A stretch of DNA of 12,169 bases from Nitrosomonas sp. (lineage in GTDB: Bacteria; Pseudomonadota; Gammaproteobacteria; Burkholderiales; Nitrosomonadaceae): the NCBI GenBank assembly GCA_021774205.1, contig JAJFJI010000131.1, positions 1 to 12,169 on the forward strand, read 5' to 3'. Of the stretch, positions 7,748 through 12,169 are shown piece after piece; within the stretch, counting starts at the first letter, position 1, and every line of letters begins with the position of its first letter. The notes under the pieces were generated by a model, which ran no database searches, had not been told where the DNA came from, and was given only the letters and a program-made list of their open reading frames with translations. Both the position numbers and the translations under genes were made by a program.

Positions 7748-7990
7748 TTATTTTATTTTAAATTGTTTTATTTTATTTCTTAGGGTATTGCGATTTATGC
7801 CAAGTAATTCGGCAGCCAGTGTCTGGTTTCCGTTTGCGTGTTTCATTGCGAGTTCAATCAGTGGTTTCTCGACACTTTTCATAACCATGCTATAAATAGG
7901 GCATGGTTTCTCGCCGTCTAAGTCATTAAGGTAACCATCGACAGCTTTGCGCACACAGCATGCAATTTCATTTTCATTGATGACACTCAT
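7748..7990 (-). CDS. fis: DNA-binding protein Fis (short form)
   Basis: Nucleoid-associated dimeric protein that bends DNA and modulates rRNA, tRNA and recombination loci. The 80 residues align with the E. coli Fis core. A four-helix arrangement ends in the helix-turn-helix NQTLAAELLGINRNTLRNK, with the typical basic C terminus. Compared with the 98-residue E. coli protein it lacks about 18 N-terminal residues, the region holding the mobile beta-hairpin arms used in Hin/Gin invertase activation. Short Fis versions are usual outside enteric bacteria. An adjacent Cys pair near residues 11-12 is unusual to my eye. The ATG overlaps the dusB stop by 4 bases and is preceded by AAGGAAG about 7 bases upstream, inside dusB. 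The dusB-fis pairing is conserved in proteobacteria. Confidence 0.95.
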   Translation of the reverse strand: MSVINENEIACCVRKAVDGYLNDLDGEKPCPIYSMVMKSVEKPLIELAMKHANGNQTLAAELLGINRNTLRNKIKQFKIK

Positions 7991-9000
7991 ACAGCTACTT
8001 CCTTGCTTTGGATATAAGTTAATCGCCGATCATAGCCGGCAAGTTCATTGAAAAATATATTTGTTGCAGAAATTTGTTGCTCTACAGTTTGTAATTGGTT
8101 CATGGCATGACGAAATGCCGCAGAACCAACCAATCCTTTGGTATACCAGGAAATATGTTTGCGCGCGATACGCACACCGGAATATTCTCCATAAAAATGA
8201 TAGAGATCATGTAAGTGCTCAATAAGAATTTGATGAATTTCAATGACTTCCGGTGATATCAGTTGCTTGCCGGTAGCAAGGTAATGTTCAATTTCACGAA
8301 ATATCCATGGTCTGCCCTGAGCGGCACGTCCAATCATGACAGCATCTACACCGGTTTTTTTTAGCACTTGTTTAGCTTTTTCAGGCGATGTGATATCCCC
8401 GTTGGCAATAATAGGAATCTTGACCGCTGCTTTTACTGCAGTAATTGTGTCATATTCTGCTTCTCCCTTGTAGGCGCAGGCGCGAGTACGGCCATGTATG
8501 GCAAGGGCTTGTATTCCAGCATTCTCTGCAATATGCGCGATTGCTAGTGCATTTTTGTAACTCGTATCCCATCCGGTTCTTATTTTCAGGGTAACTGGAA
8601 TATCAACTGCTTTAACAACTGTGTCGAGTATTTTTCCAACCAGTTTTTCATCTTTCATGAGCGCAGATCCAGCCATAACATTGCAGATTTTTTTGGCCGG
8701 GCAACCCATATTAATATCAATAATCTGTGCGCCTTGCATAACATTGTAACGTGCTGCATCAGCCATCATTTCTGGATCTGCACCTGCAATCTGGACAGAT
8801 ACGGGAGAAACTTCGCCGTCATGATTGGCGCGCCGACGCGTTTTTTCTGAGCCCCACAGCAATGAATTGCAGGATATCATCTCCGATACGGCCATGCCTG
8901 CACCCATTTTTTTGCATAATTGGCGGAAGGGGCGGTCTGTTACACCTGCCATAGGCGCAACGATCAAGTTATTTTTGAGAAGATAAGGGCCTATCTGCAT
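7987..9000 (-). CDS. dusB: tRNA-dihydrouridine synthase DusB
   Basis: FMN- and NADPH-dependent enzyme that reduces specific uridines in the tRNA D-loop region. From ATG 9000 the protein has 337 residues, close to the 321 of E. coli. It opens MQIGPYLLKNNLIVAPMAGVTDRPF in two recognisable parts: the IGPY start and the FMN-site APMAGVTDRPFR at 15-26. Catalytic Cys100 lies in DINMGCPAKK. AIHGRTRACAYKG (near 167), IANGDI (near 200) and MIGRAAQGRPWIF (near 220) are conserved flavin- and tRNA-contacting segments. The frame stays open to an ATG at 9090, but that would add 30 nonconserved residues and overlap ubiH. GGAAG 10 bases before ATG 9000 supports the shorter form. It shares an ATGA overlap with fis, probably as the first gene of dusB-fis-purH-purD. 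Confidence 0.96.
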   Translation of the reverse strand: MQIGPYLLKNNLIVAPMAGVTDRPFRQLCKKMGAGMAVSEMISCNSLLWGSEKTRRRANHDGEVSPVSVQIAGADPEMMADAARYNVMQGAQIIDINMGCPAKKICNVMAGSALMKDEKLVGKILDTVVKAVDIPVTLKIRTGWDTSYKNALAIAHIAENAGIQALAIHGRTRACAYKGEAEYDTITAVKAAVKIPIIANGDITSPEKAKQVLKKTGVDAVMIGRAAQGRPWIFREIEHYLATGKQLISPEVIEIHQILIEHLHDLYHFYGEYSGVRIARKHISWYTKGLVGSAAFRHAMNQLQTVEQQISATNIFFNELAGYDRRLTYIQSKEVAV

Positions 9001-9030
9001 GTGGCGAAAACTTCCAAGCTTATAAATATT

Positions 9031-9036
9031 ATTATA
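9031..9036 (-). promoter_or_regulatory. Candidate -10 box upstream of dusB-fis-purH-purD
   Basis: A perfect TATAAT on the minus strand lies 30 bases before the dusB ATG, in the 73-base gap after ubiH. The predicted transcript start is near 9024, leaving a leader of about 24 bases that contains the dusB Shine-Dalgarno. The -35 position at 17-base spacing reads CATCTA, a poor match, so the promoter may need an activator or may be chance in an AT-rich gap. It would let dusB-fis-purH-purD be transcribed separately from ubiH. Confidence 0.42.
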
Positions 9037-9073
9037 GTTAGTGTAACATTTGCTAGATGAGGCTTTGAAACAC

Positions 9074-10246
9074 TTAACCTCTTGCCCCAAAAATCATGCG
9101 GCGGGCAGTAAAACGCTTTAATGGCGGCAGGCAGTCAAGTGCACTTAATCCCATGCCGCAGATATTTCTTAAGATGGCGCTATCATTGGAAAAGACTTTT
9201 ATCAGCGAATCGGTAAATACGCGTCCTGCGCCACTATCTATTTGACGCTTCTGACGATATCGTGAAAGCATTGCAGGCGTTCCAATTTCAGTTCCCATAT
9301 GGGTTGATGTAATAATTTCACTAGCCAGCTCCCACGCATCACGCAGTCCCAGATTAAATCCTTGTCCGGCAACTGGATGCAAGGTTTGTGCCGCATTTCC
9401 TGCCAGTGCAATTCGTTGAGATGTAATGGGTGTTGCATATCTTAACGCAAGAGGAAAACCCGATCGTTTGCCAGCACCAACTAATTGACCGACCCGGTCG
9501 CCAAAATGTTTTTGTAATCGAGCGAGAAAAGTGGCGTCATCCATCTCAAGCACTTTCTTTGCCATGGATGGATCGACTGTCCACACCAGTGCAAAATTAT
9601 CTCCTGAAGGTAGTAAAGCTACCGGGCCGTCCTGGGTAAAACGTTCATAAGCAATACCCTGCTGCCGGGTTTTGGCTTTGATGTTGGCGACGATTGCCCA
9701 CTGTTGATATTCATGAACATGATAATTAATATCTTCAATTTGCCCGGTAAGGCGCCCCCCGTCAGCCAAGACCAGCAATTTTGCGGTTATTTTCCTGGAT
9801 TCATTGTTATGTTCAAATTCAACTTGCCCCTGGTTGGTACTCGTCTCAAATTTTGTTACTTTTGCCCCAGCTAGATAGTCTGCATTGAGGTGCTTTAATA
9901 AGCCATGCATGGATTGGAACAAAGCATGGTAATTTACCACATATCCAAGCGCTGGTACGTTGGCGTCGTCTTTTGTCAATATTGTGCGTCCGAATCCTTG
10001 CCGGTTGGAAATATGAATTGTCGTGATCGGTGTGTTAGCAGTTAATTTGGGCCATACGCCTAATCGCTCAAGTATCAGACGGCTGCCATGTGATAAAGCC
10101 AATGGCCGAGGATCTTCGTCTTCCTCAGGTAAACCGCGGGCTTCCAGTAAAAGAATTGAGAGGCCACTTTCTTGAAGTGCAAGTGTTACCGCCATGCCGA
10201 CCGGACCTCCACCAATAATAACGATGTCATAGTGTTTGGTCGTCAT
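9074..10246 (-). CDS. ubiH: FAD-dependent ubiquinone-biosynthesis hydroxylase, UbiH/UbiF/VisC family
   Basis: Aromatic hydroxylase that uses FAD, NAD(P)H and O2 to add a hydroxyl to the ring of a polyprenyl ubiquinone precursor at the inner membrane. The 390 residues have the complete family layout: the FAD-binding IIGGGPVGMA at 10-19, the ribose-binding acid Glu35 in LLLEARG, DPRPLALSHGS near 45-55, LADGGRLTG near 160 (the DG motif), and GNAAQTLHPVAGQGFNLG near 281-298, which is the UbiH-type third motif. The C-terminal RFTARRMIFG tail is typical. UbiH is the best fit by the GNAAQTLHP wording, but UbiF/UbiI-like paralogues with different ring positions cannot be excluded. The ATG at 10246 has no strong Shine-Dalgarno. 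dusB follows after 73 bases on the same strand. Confidence 0.87.
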   Translation of the reverse strand: MTTKHYDIVIIGGGPVGMAVTLALQESGLSILLLEARGLPEEDEDPRPLALSHGSRLILERLGVWPKLTANTPITTIHISNRQGFGRTILTKDDANVPALGYVVNYHALFQSMHGLLKHLNADYLAGAKVTKFETSTNQGQVEFEHNNESRKITAKLLVLADGGRLTGQIEDINYHVHEYQQWAIVANIKAKTRQQGIAYERFTQDGPVALLPSGDNFALVWTVDPSMAKKVLEMDDATFLARLQKHFGDRVGQLVGAGKRSGFPLALRYATPITSQRIALAGNAAQTLHPVAGQGFNLGLRDAWELASEIITSTHMGTEIGTPAMLSRYRQKRQIDSGAGRVFTDSLIKVFSNDSAILRNICGMGLSALDCLPPLKRFTARRMIFGARG

Positions 10247-10799
10247 GGCGTCATTTTTTGGCGGAATTTCATGGCAATATTTCTTGAGTCAGTATTTACA
10301 GTTACTACTTTGTAGTACTTTGGGTTCAGACCGAGAGGATAGCATAGCTCATACTAAGAGAAAATGAGGTATTGCGCTATCTCACAATTTTCATTTTTGA
10401 AAGTAGTCAGAATATATTGCCCAGTTGAAGCTAACGATGGGTGATTCAGTGGTGTTGACTGCATAAATAGAACATGATTCGGTTGTTTTCGGGAATCAGT
10501 TGAAATATTGTTCCTGATGAGAATTGCTGACTGCTTTGTTTGATTTGTTTAATCATCAATCTATTTTAGATATAATCTGCAACGATATAAATTATGATTC
10601 TTACATTTTATCTTTAGGCACCTTTGGCTGCGTTTCATTTAGAATTTCCTGCTGGTATCCCTGCTACACTAATCAACGGAATTCTTTAGTTGGCGCACCT
10701 GATTAACCAAAATTCGGGCGTCACGATTCCCCAGTTTATAATGGTGCTGGTTGGGTATTGTTGTGGCAGCCGAACAATTATATTTTTATTAGGAGACTT
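10247..10799. other. Noncoding divergent intergenic region between ubiH and the ankyrin gene
   Basis: About 550 bases without a convincing gene. It holds a small inverted repeat TACTAC-TTT-GTAGTA (10303-10317), a longer imperfect hairpin (10335-10383), and four TGATTC/GAATCA motifs (10442, 10475, 10493 reversed, 10595). Two perfect TATAAT hexamers occur on the plus strand at 10571-10576 and 10737-10742. The second would place a start near 10749, about 50 bases before the short leader frame, but neither has a good -35. The 60- and 67-codon open frames here lack ribosome sites and familiar sequence. Confidence 0.6.
10335..10383. repeat. Imperfect two-tier hairpin in the ubiH upstream region
   Basis: GATAGC (10338-10343) pairs with GCTATC (10376-10381), extendable outward with one bulge. 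ATA (10344-10346) pairs with TAT (10370-10372) after a 3-base bulge, and CTCAT (10348-10352) pairs with ATGAG (10364-10368) around an 11-base loop. If ubiH is transcribed from upstream of 10384, this would lie in its leader RNA, roughly 90-140 bases before the ATG. Plus-strand sequence after it is only moderately T-rich. Confidence 0.4.
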
Positions 10800-10826
10800 A
10801 TGACTCAAAAGAGGGAAGTGGAATGA
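10800..10826 (+). CDS. Candidate 8-codon leader reading frame overlapping the ankyrin gene
   Basis: ATG at 10800 opens a short frame reading MTQKREVE and ends with TGA at 10824-10826. AGGAG (10791-10795) lies 4 bases before the ATG, a strong though slightly close ribosome site. The stop overlaps the ATG of the ankyrin gene as ATGA. The ankyrin gene's own site, GAGGG (10811-10815), is inside this frame, so ribosomes translating the leader would cover or open that site. This is the arrangement of translational coupling or of a short upstream regulatory frame. It may also be chance, with AGGAG being a leftover site of an older start. No homologue is known to me. Confidence 0.4.
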   Translation: MTQKREVE

Positions 10827-11572
10827 TTTTATTAAAAAGAAACCTGCTTGCATTAATATTGCTGTCAGTTTTACTTTGTTTCTCAACAACTATTTTAGCA
10901 AGTACTGCGGATGATGATCTCGTGACTGCTGCTGGAAAGGGCAGGGCTGCTTTTGTCAGTGATTTGCTCAAAGCGAATGATTATGAGCAAGAAGAATTAA
11001 ATGCGGCATTAATAGCGGGTGTAAAAAAAGGGAATGCAAAGATTGTACAAGACTTGCTTGAAGCAGGCGCCGATGTCCATGTTATCGCAGAAAATGGATA
11101 CACGATGTTGATGCAGGCGTCGCGGGATGGGCGCGAAGCGGTTGTTGACACCTTGCTTGCTGCCGGCGCTGAAGTAAACGCTAGAACAGCGGACAATATA
11201 ACTGCTTTGATGTTGGCGTCGGAAAAAAACCGTCAACAGGTCGTGCAATTGTTACTCGCCGCCAAAGCCGACGTTAATGCGGCACAAGAGAACGGTATGA
11301 CCGCGTTGATGATGGCATCACAGAACGGCTTCCGAAATATTGTGCAGGCATTGATTGACGCCAATGCAGATGTTAATGCGAGCATGGATATTGGCGCGAC
11401 TTCTTTGATGCTGGCCGCGCAACATGGTCATTTGGGCGCAGTCTATGCTTTACTCGCCGCCGGTGCAGATGTTAACGCCGAGGCAGCAAATGGTATTACG
11501 GCTTTAGGACTGGCTTCAAGGCACGAGCATACGGAATCGATAAAACTCCTTAAGGAAGCTGGCGCCCGGTAG
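10823..11572 (+). CDS. Exported ankyrin-repeat protein
   Basis: A 249-residue protein with an N-terminal signal peptide: Lys5-Arg6, a hydrophobic core at 8-26, then a polar stretch (STADDD) with probable cleavage near 26-29. The mature part should be periplasmic or secreted. Five ankyrin repeats of about 33 residues start near 59, 91, 124, 157 and 190, and a shortened one at 223 ends the protein at GAR. A degenerate half-repeat fills 33-55. Repeats show the usual pattern N/DG-T-ALM-AS-G-VV-LL-AGADVNA. Ankyrin repeats bind partner proteins; periplasmic ankyrin proteins such as Pseudomonas AnkB are linked to protection of catalase, but no catalase gene is visible here and the partner is unknown. 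The start ATG 10823 is set by GAGGG 7 bases upstream and the signal peptide. No partner gene is close on the same strand. Confidence 0.9.
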   Translation: MILLKRNLLALILLSVLLCFSTTILASTADDDLVTAAGKGRAAFVSDLLKANDYEQEELNAALIAGVKKGNAKIVQDLLEAGADVHVIAENGYTMLMQASRDGREAVVDTLLAAGAEVNARTADNITALMLASEKNRQQVVQLLLAAKADVNAAQENGMTALMMASQNGFRNIVQALIDANADVNASMDIGATSLMLAAQHGHLGAVYALLAAGADVNAEAANGITALGLASRHEHTESIKLLKEAGAR

Positions 11573-11736
11573 GTTACTTGCTGAGACCGATGACCTGTAA
11601 TAAAATTATTTGTTATATTAGACCCGTTTATTTACTAAGATGAAGGGCATCTCAAATTTTTCAAAAAATACTTGGCGTCTATCCAATAGCCATGCATGCG
11701 TGACATAACTTCATGAAATATGGTTTAACTGTTTTT

Positions 11737-11770
11737 GTAACTATTCAGACCATCGCAGTAACTGTTCAGA
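11737..11770. repeat. Tandem direct repeat with 21-bp period upstream of the lipoprotein gene
   Basis: GTAACTATTCAGA (11737-11749) and GTAACTGTTCAGA (11758-11770) agree at 12 of 13 positions. Their starts are 21 bases apart, about two turns of B-DNA, so both copies would face the same side. This suggests a pair of sites for a regulator about 150 bases before the lipoprotein start. A decayed mobile-element end is an alternative. Confidence 0.45.
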
Positions 11771-11809
11771 ATGCGCCAAAATTCGTCAATTCAAGGCCCA
11801 ATATGTGAG

Positions 11810-11823
11810 TTTGCACGTGCAAA
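11810..11823. promoter_or_regulatory. Perfect 14-bp palindrome, candidate operator
   Basis: TTTGCACGTGCAAA is a perfect palindrome with a central CACGTG, 97 bases before the lipoprotein ATG. The 8-bp palindrome ATGATCAT (11823-11830) overlaps its last base. Even palindromes with a central CG are typical of LacI-family operators, among others; the regulator is not identifiable from this window. Confidence 0.4.
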
Positions 11824-11919
11824 TGATCATATGGTATGACGAAACGGCGGATTAATAGGGGTAAGCGGAATAGTTGCCTTTTTTTCATTAACTAATAATT
11901 TGAGTAGAGGAAATCCTGA

Positions 11920-12169
11920 ATGAATATTCGTATTGTTTCATTATTTGTTACGTTATTGTTACTACTCCTCGTGGGTTGTGGTGATGAAACGGCAGATAAC
12001 AAGCCCAAGTCAGATGGATCAACGACGCCTGTCGATGAAGTCACATCTATCGGTGAATTACCGACTATTCTAGGAGAAGGGATGACGCCGGAGGAACAAG
12101 AAGAACTGAGAAAACAGATTCTACCCGAGGGTTCAGAAGATGAAGCAACGGCGGAAGAAAAATTTGAAG
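11920..12169 (+). CDS. Small acidic lipoprotein, unknown function (partial, 3' end beyond right edge)
   Basis: ATG 11920 has AGAGGA (11906-11911) 8 bases upstream, a good ribosome site. The 83 visible codons remain open at the window edge. Residues 1-20 form a lipoprotein signal: Arg4, a leucine-rich core, and lipobox LVGC with Cys20 as the lipidated residue. Gly follows the Cys, so the enteric inner-membrane retention signal (Asp at +2) is absent and outer-membrane sorting is likely. The mature part is low-complexity and acidic, with a Thr/Ser/Pro-rich linker at about 25-40 and then a Glu-rich, probably helical region (EGMTPEEQEELRKQILPEG). I do not recognise a family. The gene is absent from simple open-frame lists because it has no stop in the window. 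Confidence 0.78.
   Translation, partial: MNIRIVSLFVTLLLLLLVGCGDETADNKPKSDGSTTPVDEVTSIGELPTILGEGMTPEEQEELRKQILPEGSEDEATAEEKFE

Larger units (their letters stand above)
11573..11919. other. Noncoding region between the ankyrin gene and the lipoprotein gene
   Basis: This stretch of 347 bases has no convincing gene. A weak hairpin AGATG-AAGGG-CATCT (11638-11652) followed by CAAATTTTT might end the ankyrin transcript, but a 5-bp stem is marginal. Further on are a tandem direct repeat (11737-11770) and a perfect palindrome (11810-11823), listed separately. The run just before the lipoprotein is T- and A-rich, with no clear sigma70 promoter pair that leaves room for the ribosome site. Confidence 0.55.

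Noticed and set aside
9001..9090. Upstream ATG at 9090 extending DusB by 30 residues
   Set aside because: The extra residues are low-complexity and unlike DusB, the extension overlaps ubiH, and the family start MQIGPY at 9000 has its own GGAAG.
10524..10706. 60-codon plus-strand open frame in the ubiH-ankyrin gap
   Set aside because: No Shine-Dalgarno, odd composition, and no resemblance to a known protein; treated as noncoding.
10686..10889. 67-codon minus-strand open frame
   Set aside because: It overlaps the leader and start of the ankyrin gene, has no ribosome site, and its sequence looks like chance translation.

Overview
The window looks like ordinary proteobacterial chromosome, most likely from a Nitrosomonas-like betaproteobacterium. 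This is an inference from three things: the dusB-fis-purH-purD gene order, a short 80-residue Fis, and a UbiH-type ubiquinone hydroxylase. No rRNA, tRNA, CRISPR array, intact insertion sequence or phage gene was seen. The base composition looks moderately AT-rich and fairly uniform by eye, with no obvious island boundary.

Positions 1-3082 (minus strand) hold two genes of a peptide-type ABC importer. The first is an unusually long 506-residue permease. It overlaps by 4 bases (ATGA) a fused, two-domain ATPase that runs off the left edge inside its second signature motif. No substrate-binding protein and no second permease lie upstream. The rest of the transporter must be past the left edge or elsewhere.

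Positions 3301-4790 (plus strand) hold three small genes: a seven-helix membrane protein of the DUF6629 type, the fluoride channel gene crcB, and a DUF190 (PII-like) gene. crcB and DUF190 genes are often neighbours. A 23-bp inverted repeat at 4793-4854 sits exactly between the converging stop codons of the DUF190 gene and purD.

Positions 4853-10246 (minus strand) read, in transcription order, ubiH, dusB, fis, purH, purD. The spacing is tight: dusB and fis overlap by 4 bases, fis-purH are 8 bases apart and purH-purD 16. This is a probable operon joining tRNA dihydrouridine synthesis, the nucleoid protein Fis and late purine synthesis (AICAR to IMP by PurH; phosphoribosylamine to GAR by PurD). 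A perfect TATAAT hexamer lies just upstream of dusB, so dusB-fis-purH-purD may have its own promoter separate from ubiH.

Positions 10247-10799 are a noncoding divergent region with an imperfect hairpin and a cluster of TGATTC motifs. An 8-codon reading frame with a good ribosome binding site then overlaps (ATGA) the start of a secreted ankyrin-repeat protein (10823-11572). A further 347-base noncoding region carries a 14-bp perfect palindrome and a 21-bp-phased direct repeat. It precedes a small acidic lipoprotein that is cut by the right edge.

No clearly novel multi-gene system is visible. The best leads are the convergent-gene palindrome, the short leader reading frame coupled to the exported ankyrin gene, the extended permease, and the regulatory-looking sequence in front of the lipoprotein.
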